64,000 nucleotides of DNA. It comes from Psychrobacter glaciei. Its GTDB lineage: Bacteria; Pseudomonadota; Gammaproteobacteria; Pseudomonadales; Moraxellaceae. Location: the NCBI RefSeq assembly GCF_014652895.1, contig NZ_BMZR01000001.1:682001-746000 (forward strand), given 5' to 3'. Below the pieces are notes generated by a model. The model saw nothing but the letters and a program-made list of their open reading frames with translations. It had not been told where the DNA came from and did no database searches. The translations under genes and the position numbers were made by a program. Shown here one piece after another: positions 45,801 through 53,579 of this stretch (the stretch's first letter is position 1; every line of letters begins with the position of its first letter).

Positions 45801-48244
45801 CGATAATTAATAGCTTGCAAACTATCAGGTGTCAATATTTTGATAGTTTGCTCAGAGATGACTTTGCCATTTACGTCAGTAGCAACACCGCGCAGGGTAT
45901 TGTTTCCGCGTTGTAAGTCAACAGCATAGTAATCAAAAGCAGTCACATTTTGCTTTTCTTGCTCAGCCGTTTTGCCGATTTGCTGCTCTGAGACCGCTTT
46001 ACCATTGGCATAAAGGGTAAAAATAGAGCCTAAAGGCGCTTGGACCTGTACCATTTGCTTATAAGTACTGAGCTGCTGACCTTCGCTTAGGTTGATAAAG
46101 GCGACATCATTATTAGCCACTTCTTTCAAGTATTCTTCTAGCTCTTTTTCTACTGGTGGCGCTACCGTGGTGACGGCCATATCGATACGATTGGCTGCTG
46201 GATTGACCATTTCATTGATGATAGCAGAGTCACAGTTATTACCAAGGTCTAAGTCGCCATTGACGTTACAGCCACTCGCTTCTACATTGTCATCGTAGTC
46301 ACGATTGTAATCAGGGTCTAGAGTTAGCTCAGTTTTTACGGCTTGCTCAAGGGTATCATTCTTAGCGCTCACAGATTTGCTACGAGCAATAAGCTCTGCG
46401 TTCAAGCGTTCCGTGCTATCGCCCATACCACCAACGATAGCAAAATCGGCACGATGTAATTCGCCATATTTTAAGTCAACGAAACGGCTACCCGCATCAC
46501 CCGCATTACGATTGCTTTGGGTAACCAGTTCGGTTTCTCTAGGTATGGTAGTGCGATCAACTTTTAGCACGTGAGTCTTGGCACTAACGCCATAAAAATT
46601 ATACTTACCTTCAGGATCGGTCACGATAAAGTTACCGTTTTCCATATAAATGCGCACGCCTGCGACGCCAAGCTCGCCATCTTCTTTTTGTTGGATACCA
46701 TCACGGTTGATGTCGTGATAAACCTTACCGATGATGATGCCATCTGTATTCATGACACCGCGTTCGACTTCGATCTGCCACTGTGCTTCTCTAGAAACTA
46801 TAGTGGTGGCTTGAGCCGTTTCGCTGTTACGAGCTTGTGCGGTAGCGCGGTTGATACCGTCACCACCTAATGCTGAAGCACCTACTAGCACGCGATAAGT
46901 GATCTCTCTAGTTTCGCGAGCCTCTAAGTTACCTAGGTTCAGGACTTGGTATTTGCCTTCTGCTTTGAACTCAGTGGTCTGTGGTTGATTGACATTGATA
47001 GTCGTCGTAGGAGTAACGCGAGCACTACCTGCTACATAGTCAAAACCACGGGGCAATGCGTCTTTTAGCTGTACGTCATAAGCGGTGAAATCACTATTAT
47101 TTTCAACATTAATAGTATAGCTAACGTAATCACCAAGCTCAGCGCTCTTTGTTTCGCTCTCTTTGGTGACGGCTAAGGTTGGATTGTCATCAATGATATT
47201 GATTTGTGTATCTAAGTCTAAGTAATCAATATATACGAGAACGTTGTCGATATTCGTGTTAGAACCATCGTCCGGTAATGGCTCAGACCCAGTATCGACA
47301 AAAGGATTGATACAAGCTTCTAAATTAGCTGTCAGAGTATCGTTTGCCAAAGTCTGGATGATCTTGTCATTGATAGCGTTAGCATTTTTTTGCGTTGGTG
47401 CGGACAGCTGATATTTACCCGTGTTATTACCTGTCTCTATTCCTCTAAGCGAGTAAGTATCGCCTGTTTTTGAGGACTTGATGGTAATCCATACTTGATC
47501 TGGCTTATCAGATTGAACGTTGCATTGGGCATAGCTGGCATTGATATAGACGTTTTCATCAATTTGAGAGGTGGTTTTATTTTTATCAAACTTAGGGGTC
47601 GTAAATTTTATTTCAGGCTCGACGATAACGAGCTTGTCAGTAACGTTAGCAGTTATTGAGGGATCTTCTAGAACGATAGCACCAATCTGAATCTCGGCAG
47701 TATCATCAGTTTTACCGTTAGGATCCGACAAGGCTTGTACGATAAGCTGAATGCTTTCATTGTGCCCAAGCATGATCTGAGTGCTCAAGTTGTCAAAGAT
47801 AACTTCTCTGTCAGTACTATCTACGATGCCGTTCTTATTTAAATCTTGATAAACTTTTAAATTAGAAAGGGTTGGTGATATATTTAATGTCAGCTCAACC
47901 GTTTGATTGCTGTAGCTGGTATTGCTTAAGACATTGACCCAATTAACCGAAGTATTGGGTATGACTGTCTGTACTGCCTGCTTCGTTAGATCAATACCAA
48001 ATTCAGGAAGTGCAGACGCTTTGACTTGTACTTGGTTAGAGGTGCTACTCAAACCGACACTATTATCGGCATTGACGTTATAGCTAGCATTTGCAATATT
48101 ATTGATGATTTGCAGGTTAAGGTTTGAGGCATCAGCTGCCATCGCGATATTCGATTGCATAAGCAACATTGCCAATGACAGCGCAGAGATCTTCGCTGTA
48201 CACAATGCGGTACGATTAGACGGTGTCATAATTGATAGAGTCAT
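42881..48244 (-). CDS. Giant surface protein: Ig-like/DUF11 and SdrD-B-like modules, barrel-like C-terminal half
   Basis: About 1787 residues from the ATG at 48244; the frame also allows an ATG at 48304, but that one lies in the loop of a hairpin without a ribosome site. A signal peptide ends near IAMAAD. Then: an N-terminal module (NIANASYNV, SNQVQV), a calcium-loop-like DLNKNGIVDSTD, a DUF11-type module (LAVTKESETKSAELGDYVSYTINV), an SdrD-B-like module (GKVYHDINRDGIQQKEDGELG), and Big-like domains. The last 850 residues are alternating beta-strands (YLRVTVEVDEGG, AYFRLRFKF), suggesting an outer-membrane barrel with an 18-residue tail. Function unknown; it may anchor or export the co-encoded subunits. 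Confidence 0.8.
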   Translation of the reverse strand: MTLSIMTPSNRTALCTAKISALSLAMLLMQSNIAMAADASNLNLQIINNIANASYNVNADNSVGLSSTSNQVQVKASALPEFGIDLTKQAVQTVIPNTSVNWVNVLSNTSYSNQTVELTLNISPTLSNLKVYQDLNKNGIVDSTDREVIFDNLSTQIMLGHNESIQLIVQALSDPNGKTDDTAEIQIGAIVLEDPSITANVTDKLVIVEPEIKFTTPKFDKNKTTSQIDENVYINASYAQCNVQSDKPDQVWITIKSSKTGDTYSLRGIETGNNTGKYQLSAPTQKNANAINDKIIQTLANDTLTANLEACINPFVDTGSEPLPDDGSNTNIDNVLVYIDYLDLDTQINIIDDNPTLAVTKESETKSAELGDYVSYTINVENNSDFTAYDVQLKDALPRGFDYVAGSARVTPTTTINVNQPQTTEFKAEGKYQVLNLGNLEARETREITYRVLVGASALGGDGINRATAQARNSETAQATTIVSREAQWQIEVERGVMNTDGIIIGKVYHDINRDGIQQKEDGELGVAGVRIYMENGNFIVTDPEGKYNFYGVSAKTHVLKVDRTTIPRETELVTQSNRNAGDAGSRFVDLKYGELHRADFAIVGGMGDSTERLNAELIARSKSVSAKNDTLEQAVKTELTLDPDYNRDYDDNVEASGCNVNGDLDLGNNCDSAIINEMVNPAANRIDMAVTTVAPPVEKELEEYLKEVANNDVAFINLSEGQQLSTYKQMVQVQAPLGSIFTLYANGKAVSEQQIGKTAEQEKQNVTAFDYYAVDLQRGNNTLRGVATDVNGKVISEQTIKILTPDSLQAINYRTQEQLVPADGVSEYQIVISLKDRDNRPYIGTTSLTLDTNIGRINLKDSSKDQAGTQVIIDGGELLVSVIAPSVPGKGELIIDTGSSKQVIPLQFTAKLRPLIAVGIVEGAISLKDFDGGSITDAQGAFEQELNDFAGNDDYTASGRAAMFLKGKVRGDYLLTLAYDSDKKGERLFRDIDPGEYYPVYGDSSAKGFDAQSTSKLYVRVDKGRSFAMYGDLKTQIDNDEGIKLGQYNRTLTGVKAQYEDNNTRVTAFIAETSTSQRVNETRGLGISGPYPLAENFDAVLENSETIEVITRDANNPGLIVNRETLTRFADYEIDPISRSLFLKAPIASQDIDGNPIYLRVTVEVDEGGEEYLVGGIAAKQQLNAKVAIGGSYVNSDDPLNKEELASVNSVIKFSDKLKLVAEYAMNKAENPNFQPSNQINADLLEGNDVEGDALRIELDFDNKKNTRAKAYYNDTDEGFVTGASPQTAGRTESGVEVTHTLNNKQTALKFEGVRTEDHTTEANREGVEASIEQRLSQNIVGEIGVRYYKQDATAASRNTQAATDVLDVTDDTIFNDDIINQSALNGVSNADKDIEGTTARARLTARLPKLNNSLVFAEYEQDIDNSERNATSIGGETPLGSLGRLYARHDLINSLSGSYGLDDSDERQRTVVGFDATYMKDGKVYSEYRMRDAISAREAEAAIGLKNKWYVQEGLTLSTLFERVESLEGEEDSTATAAGVGVEYLAKENYKASGRLEKRWGDTSDTLLGSAGIAYRYTDDITLLAKDIYSQVDYNDGHRTINRFQLGAAYRDYDSNQLDMLAKLEYRLDDNATGDNPYQKDAIVWSWSGNYHPTRPLTLSGRYAGKYTEYDADDIVSDNTAHAVYARGLYDISERWDIGLQAGTYWNKQADDMSYMLGAEVGYSPMTNLWLSLGYNFMGFEDEDIAYDDSTQEGAYFRLRFKFDEDLFKREDPRKNKRLTSNSTL

Positions 48245-48288
48245 AAGTCGCTTATCCAATAAAACATAAAGGGGCTGGGGTGGTAACT

Positions 48289-48329
48289 CTCTAGCTTGGC
48301 TCATTAAAATCGATTAGGTCAAGCTAGAG
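48289..48329 (-). promoter_or_regulatory. Stem-loop over the upstream ATG of the giant protein gene
   Basis: A perfect 10-bp inverted repeat, CTCTAGCTTG at 48289-48298 and CAAGCTAGAG at 48320-48329, with a 21-base loop that contains the ATG at 48304. It may occlude or modulate translation initiation, and argues for the downstream start. Confidence 0.5.
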
Positions 48330-48334
48330 CGTTG

Positions 48335-48364
48335 ATCTATAAACCTCTTATAAGGCTTATAGAT
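48335..48364 (-). promoter_or_regulatory. Intercistronic stem-loop after the 695-residue protein gene
   Basis: ATCTATAAACC and GGCTTATAGAT pair with one wobble around an 8-base loop, 9 bases after the stop codon. No T-run follows, so it looks like an mRNA-stabilising or attenuating hairpin rather than a full terminator. Confidence 0.5.
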
Positions 48365-48372
48365 TATAAAAA

Positions 48373-50460
48373 TTAACGAGCGTTTTTAATCTTAATTCTA
48401 AAGGTCAAGGTGCCAACGCCCTGAGGAACTAGGGTATAGTTGCTACCAAGAACCGCAGTACTACTAGTACTAGCTGTACCTGCAGTAGATGAGGCAGTAG
48501 CAGAAGTAGCAGGTGAACCAGCTACTAAATCTGCACCAGCTGAGAAGTTAGATAACAAATCCGAGATGGTTAGAGCGTTAAGGTTGAAACCTAATGCCGC
48601 TGAAGACGTGTTAGTTGCCTGGATACGATAGATGACACACTGATCAGGGGTTGCATTAATAGCAGTTTGAACAAACGCCCCTGCAGCAACCGTACCTGAA
48701 CAAGTCGTATCTAAGGCTTGAGCCTTCACTAACGTTAAGCCTCTGACATTAGTCGTGTCAGTCACTGAAGTAGCAGCAGGTGCATTAGTACCAGCAGGGG
48801 TCAAAGTTACGATAGTCGTTTCAGTGCTACCGACAGCAGCAGCATCATCAGTAGTTGCAGGAGTAGTGACATTGCCTGAAGACACATTATAGTTAATCGC
48901 TAGTACGCCACCAGGTGCAATACCACCGGGTAATGTAGTTGTGTTGAGAGTGTAAGTATTACCATTAGCAACAGTAGGTTGAATGGTTGTGGTAACAGGT
49001 GTTCCACCACCAGGCGGCGTATAAGTCACACTGATAGGACCAACAACAGGTCTGACAGCTGCGTTTAAGCCACCATCAGCAATAGTGAAAGTCAATGGGT
49101 TAGTATTGGTACCTTCAGTATCTTGACCGTTGTTGGTAATGGTAGTTGTCTGTGTGGCTTGACCAGCAGTACCTGAGGCAGGGGCAATCTCTCTAGTCGA
49201 TGGAGCAGCTAATACAACTGCTCGTCTAGTGAAGTTAGTCACACCAGCGCTATCTACACCAGCGCCATTTGCTTGATCAGCAGCAGGAGGAACTCTAGTA
49301 ACATCTATAGCGTTATTTGTACTATCTAGAATGTCATAGTTAGTACCAACTACAGGAGTAGCAGGTAACGTACCGACTGGACCGACGAACTTATCGTAGA
49401 CTTCTACGTTGTTAGTTACTGAACTATTAGCAGCTGCATACTGAGTTTTATCAACATTAACCGTGAAAGTAATCGTGCGACTTGCGCCAACGGCTAAGTC
49501 TGCTACGGCAACATCAATAGCTCGTCGACCATTGATAGTAGAAATCGTAGCGGTACCAGGACCACCAGTTACGGTCACGTCTGATGCTGCGCCGTTAGGC
49601 AAACTTAAACCTGCAGGAAGAACATCTCTGATAACAATATCAGTCGCAGCAGCACTATAGTCAGTAGTCGCGTTAGTCACTACGATACTATAGTTGATCT
49701 GCGGGTTAGCCACTGTCAGATCGACAGTACTAGTCGCAGCTTTTGCGATTCTAAAGGTAGGCAATCTAACGATAGTTTGGTTTTCGTTCACCAATGTCGC
49801 ACTAGCTGGAGCATTATTTGTGAAGAAAGTACTCGTCGCAGTTAATGTGCCCACACCTTTGTCATTACCATTACGAGCGGCTGGCGTAGCTGATGCATAG
49901 CTTAAATTAGCTCTAGTACCTGGCTGTAGTCTAATAGTACCACCATTAGTTATGTTACCTGTCTGTGCTTGACCATTTAAAGCGGTGACTTGAGCAGGAG
50001 TTAAAGCAGTACCATCTGCTTGTACAATAGTAAACGTAACAGGCGCAGTACCTAAAGCATAGTCTGGAGAAGCCGTTACTAGTGGTGAGTCATTACCTGT
50101 GGTATTAACGGTATAAGTATCCGTCACGTTACCCGTGTTGGTTAAAGCATGAGTAAAGTTAGTCGTACCACCTGGCGTAGCAGTCTGATTGGTAGCAGTA
50201 TCGTTACCAATGCTACCATCATCAACAGTCGATATGAGTGCAAAGTTAGCCGTTTCACTAACGTTGACAGTTACAGTATTGGACGCCACGTTTGGCTGAG
50301 CGATACCAGCAACGCTATAGCTGGCAGTCGCTTGGTTATTAATAGGTGCAGCACCTGAAGTAGCAGCGTTAGCAGGGGTCGCAGCGTTAGCAGTAGTGAT
50401 ACCCATTGCCGCCACAACACCAACAGCTAGTACTGAATATTTAAAAGAATTTGGTTTCAT
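48373..50460 (-). CDS. Secreted Thr-rich DUF11-module protein
   Basis: A 695-residue exported protein from the ATG at 50460 (GGAG eight bases upstream; the frame extends five codons further). Signal peptide about 1-26 (VLAVGVVAAMGITTANA). Residues 39-70 repeat the N-terminal motif of the giant protein (INNQATASYSV...SNTVTVNV). A DUF11-type module starts near 236 (FRIAKAATSTVDL) and the C-terminal module covers about 575-695 (LTLVKAQALDTTC, PDQCVIYRIQATN), with two Cys. Composition is rich in Thr, Ala and Asn and poor in Lys, typical of surface fibres. It probably sits in one operon with its neighbours. Function unknown. Confidence 0.82.
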   Translation of the reverse strand: MKPNSFKYSVLAVGVVAAMGITTANAATPANAATSGAAPINNQATASYSVAGIAQPNVASNTVTVNVSETANFALISTVDDGSIGNDTATNQTATPGGTTNFTHALTNTGNVTDTYTVNTTGNDSPLVTASPDYALGTAPVTFTIVQADGTALTPAQVTALNGQAQTGNITNGGTIRLQPGTRANLSYASATPAARNGNDKGVGTLTATSTFFTNNAPASATLVNENQTIVRLPTFRIAKAATSTVDLTVANPQINYSIVVTNATTDYSAAATDIVIRDVLPAGLSLPNGAASDVTVTGGPGTATISTINGRRAIDVAVADLAVGASRTITFTVNVDKTQYAAANSSVTNNVEVYDKFVGPVGTLPATPVVGTNYDILDSTNNAIDVTRVPPAADQANGAGVDSAGVTNFTRRAVVLAAPSTREIAPASGTAGQATQTTTITNNGQDTEGTNTNPLTFTIADGGLNAAVRPVVGPISVTYTPPGGGTPVTTTIQPTVANGNTYTLNTTTLPGGIAPGGVLAINYNVSSGNVTTPATTDDAAAVGSTETTIVTLTPAGTNAPAATSVTDTTNVRGLTLVKAQALDTTCSGTVAAGAFVQTAINATPDQCVIYRIQATNTSSAALGFNLNALTISDLLSNFSAGADLVAGSPATSATASSTAGTASTSSTAVLGSNYTLVPQGVGTLTFRIKIKNAR

Positions 50461-50501
50461 GCGGTAGATCTCCAAAAAGTTAAATTGATAAGGTTGAAGG
50501 A

Positions 50502-50969
50502 TTATTTATTAACGACAGTATTAAGGGCAACAGCCGCCGCCTTTTTCGCAGGTAGTAACTTGATGTTCCAGCGTAGCGTACGGTATTCAGAGTAGGGTAC
50601 CTTGATCATCTTGCCGTCGATTTTACGCATTAAAGGCATATCAGCGTAATTCTTGCCATCGATGCTGGCTTGTGCACTGGCAGGGTTTGCCTCACCTGTG
50701 AATGTCATGTTTGCAGGGATAGGTAGTGTCACCATCAGATCATTAATATCATTATTGACGGTATTGGTATAAGTTGCTTTGTATTGGATGACAGTACCTG
50801 CTGGCGCTGTACGCACTGGGGAGTATACTGTCTTACCGTCAGCATTCTTGATGACTTGATTAGCAGTCAGTTCCATTTTTAGAGCATCATCAGCATGTGC
50901 GACATTCAATAAAGAAATAGAAGCAGCGGTTGCCAATAAAATACCGTGTAAGAGATTAAAACGTTTCAT
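50502..50969 (-). CDS. Small secreted Ig-like (DUF11-like) protein
   Basis: A 155-residue protein with a signal peptide (LLHGILLATAASISLLNVAHA, cleavage near 26). The mature part is a single beta-sandwich-like module: VIQYKATYTNTVNNDINDLMVTLPIPANMTF is the DUF11 pattern of strand, Asn-containing turn and strand, and it ends in YRTLRWNIKLLPAKKAAAV. Lys-rich compared with its partner proteins. It starts the likely operon 155-695-1787 residues, with 41 bp to the next start. It may be a periplasmic or minor surface subunit. Confidence 0.8.
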   Translation of the reverse strand: MKRFNLLHGILLATAASISLLNVAHADDALKMELTANQVIKNADGKTVYSPVRTAPAGTVIQYKATYTNTVNNDINDLMVTLPIPANMTFTGEANPASAQASIDGKNYADMPLMRKIDGKMIKVPYSEYRTLRWNIKLLPAKKAAAVALNTVVNK

Positions 50970-51156
50970 ATAAAATCCTTTCTTAGAACATGACTATCAG
51001 TGAATAGCAAACGTTGTATGTTGTGATGGAGGAGCTTGCAATCTAATATGATTCTCATTTTTAGAAGGCATCTATCTTCCTTTTTTCTATTGTCACGTAA
51101 TTGATACAATTATTCATCACAAAAACGACAACTGGCATTTTGAAGTATACAAACGG

Positions 51157-51190
51157 TAAAAGCCCCGTCTGGCTAGACAGGGCTTTTATT
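51157..51190 (-). terminator. Terminator after the 551-residue surface protein gene
   Basis: AAAAGCCCCGTCT/AGACAGGGCTTTT stem with a GGCT loop, 43 bp downstream of the gene stop, followed by T residues. It separates this gene from the following three-gene unit. Confidence 0.85.
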
Positions 51191-51232
51191 ATGAGATACT
51201 AACGAGAGATGAAAGTGTTAAGAGAAGATAAA

Positions 51233-52888
51233 TTATTGATTGTTTGCAATAGTGCCATATTTTGTATTGAAGTAAAAATCTCGTTTAGCTCTAGCTGTTA
51301 ATGTAAGAGATTTAGTTTTCACCTCACCATTTCCTCCAATCGCTGGATTCTCGCTAGTAGTATAATCAGTTGTTGAAAGTGCGGGGTTAGCTAATACGGA
51401 TGTAACTGTCGCGCCATCAACACCTTGTTTTTGGAGAACATCCTTCATCACAAAGTTGTTAATGTCAATATTTGCACGATTGGTAGCAGTAATTCTATAA
51501 GCGATACATTGTCCAGGTATGATATTGCCGTTAATACCGCCTTCACTAAAACCGGTCCTAGGATCGGTATTTCCTGAGACATTTAGGGTACTATCAGAGT
51601 AATTGAGCGTTGCAGGGCAGTTGTTGACGTATTGAGCCTTTCTTAGTACCAATGCAGCGTTTGCCGCAATGACTCTACCAAAATCGTTGTTCGGATAATT
51701 ATAAGTGGTTGCTGCAAACCCAACGGTTCTACTCTCATTGCTAGTGCGAATAGGATAAGTATTGCCGGTGCGACTCTCTACTAGACAAAGATTTGTATTA
51801 TTAGCCAGTGTCGTTTTAGGAATGCTAATTTGATATTCACCCACGGGAGCACCATTTCTAATGACTGATTGTGTTGGATAAGTAGTAGATGTATTAGAAC
51901 AATTTGCTAATTGCACTGTACTACCTGTAATCCCTGTCTCAGGTGCAGTAGGATCATACCTACCGTTGAAGTAATTAGGTCGATTGGCGTAAGCACTGCT
52001 AGCTGTAGTAATGTCAGCATTGGTCGCACTGGCCTGCGCAGCCGTAATACCACCGTTATCATCAAATACTGTACCAGAGAAGATATACTGCGGAACGTAG
52101 CAGTAATTGTCTACACGGAAATCAATTTCTTGATTAGTAGCAGTTGGAAGAAAACCCGTATTTGTATAGCGAATACTCACTGATGTAACAGGTTCAGAGA
52201 ATTGCACAGAGCCTTGACATTGTGTACCTAAATCCTTAGCTGGACAGTTGGGATCAGCAATAGTTCTAGTTATCAAACCTGGTGGATTCAAGTTAGAAAT
52301 AATATTCGATCCAACTATAGGTTGCAAGGTTCCAGTAATCGTAGTGCCTGTTTGAGTAACCCCTGTAATTCGAATAAGATCGTCAAAGGTATTACCATTA
52401 CTATTAGCATAATCAATGTCAAATGCACTAAGTGCAACATTAGTTAAAAATATAGGTTGCGCCGTTATACTATTGCGAAAATCAAGATTTATGTCTGTAA
52501 AAGCAGTTGTATTAGGGAACGTTCTTCTTACATTAATCGCTCTAACTCCTCCAGATTCAATGACACCAAAATTACTTAATGTGGTATTAGAGCTGGATTC
52601 AGTAGTGCTTATCTTGATTTGTAAAGGAATGCTACCTGCTGCGTTACCTGCAACCGTCACATAATTATTGGTGTTGACTGCAGAAGCCAAGCTAGAATAA
52701 TCAGCATTGGTTAAGCTACCTTGAGAGAAGTCAGCAGAACACACAGCGCCAGGGTTTGGTGCAATCGCATAGGATGAGTAGCTGATTAAAAATGATGATA
52801 TAAACCCTACTAAGGTCAGTAGTATGAATTTATATTTCTGGAACAAATCTATACTCTTAGATCCTGCAAAGTATTTATCGATGTACAT
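51233..52888 (-). CDS. Secreted protein with SdrD-B-like and DUF11-type modules
   Basis: A 551-residue exported protein; the hydrophobic signal core is FILLTLVGFISSFLISYSSYAIA, about residues 20-43. An N-terminal beta-rich domain of about 210 residues is followed by an SdrD-B-like segment (IFSGTVFDDNGG, ITGSTVQLANC, GEYQISIP). The C-terminal module (413-551; LVLRKAQYVNNC, PGQCIAYRITATN) matches the C-terminal module of the 695-residue protein, including both Cys. The gene has its own terminator, so it is a separate transcript. Function unknown; probably a subunit of the same surface structure. Confidence 0.8.
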   Translation of the reverse strand: MYIDKYFAGSKSIDLFQKYKFILLTLVGFISSFLISYSSYAIAPNPGAVCSADFSQGSLTNADYSSLASAVNTNNYVTVAGNAAGSIPLQIKISTTESSSNTTLSNFGVIESGGVRAINVRRTFPNTTAFTDINLDFRNSITAQPIFLTNVALSAFDIDYANSNGNTFDDLIRITGVTQTGTTITGTLQPIVGSNIISNLNPPGLITRTIADPNCPAKDLGTQCQGSVQFSEPVTSVSIRYTNTGFLPTATNQEIDFRVDNYCYVPQYIFSGTVFDDNGGITAAQASATNADITTASSAYANRPNYFNGRYDPTAPETGITGSTVQLANCSNTSTTYPTQSVIRNGAPVGEYQISIPKTTLANNTNLCLVESRTGNTYPIRTSNESRTVGFAATTYNYPNNDFGRVIAANAALVLRKAQYVNNCPATLNYSDSTLNVSGNTDPRTGFSEGGINGNIIPGQCIAYRITATNRANIDINNFVMKDVLQKQGVDGATVTSVLANPALSTTDYTTSENPAIGGNGEVKTKSLTLTARAKRDFYFNTKYGTIANNQ

Positions 52889-53579
52889 AGTAATATTCCT
52901 ATAAACTCACACTGACGATTAGAATTCGTACCGAACATATCTGTTACCAGTTCAACAGATGAATGTATAAATCATGTAACTTACTATTTTATAGAATAAT
53001 TGTAAAAAATGTCTTAAAGAGTGGATAGGTGGCAGGTTTTTTGTGACCAGATGCCAAATTTCTGACTTGTAGGACAGTTATTCATATTTTGTACTTCTTA
53101 TTTTTTGTACATCTTATATTTACACATCGCGATTATCTCAAATTATTTGAATTTTTCCTTGTCATTCAAATTGTTACATTCTGCATATTCTCTTAAAAAG
53201 CCATCAAATATTTACTTAATAACTAATCGTTATTTATTTAAAAAATACTTGTCATTTCGCCATTTCTTTACAGCCATAAACAACCCATCAATAAACGCCT
53301 ATAATATAGAGTGATTATCGTTTAATAATTAGATATATAGCACGAGTTTTGATTTTGTTATGCTTCTTTTTCTTCAAGATGCTAAAGGGTCGTTGCGTTA
53401 TATTGTCACCTGAGCTTTATATGACTGCAACACATGATGGAGCGGCGGCCTGTCGCCTGCTACCTGTAACAAGGAAGTCATTCAGCAAAGCGTTAGCACA
53501 TTACTATATTAAATAACACGTTGATTTAACAACACCCTGTCATAGTACAGGGCTGACTGATAAAAAAGGATGAGTAAAG
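52889..53579. other. Divergent intergenic region, surface protein / aceE
   Basis: 691 bp, AT-rich. The left part is the promoter side of the 551-residue protein gene, the right part a long aceE leader with a GC-richer patch (about 53441-53460) and a hairpin CCCTGT/ACAGGG at 53535-53552. The open frame at 53105-53314 has no ribosome site and unlikely composition. An ATG at 53570 opens a seven-codon frame that overlaps the aceE start. Confidence 0.5.

Noticed and set aside
53105-53314. A 69-residue frame on the plus strand between the surface protein gene and aceE
   Set aside because: No ribosome site, and Leu/Tyr/Asn-rich composition as expected from random AT-rich DNA.
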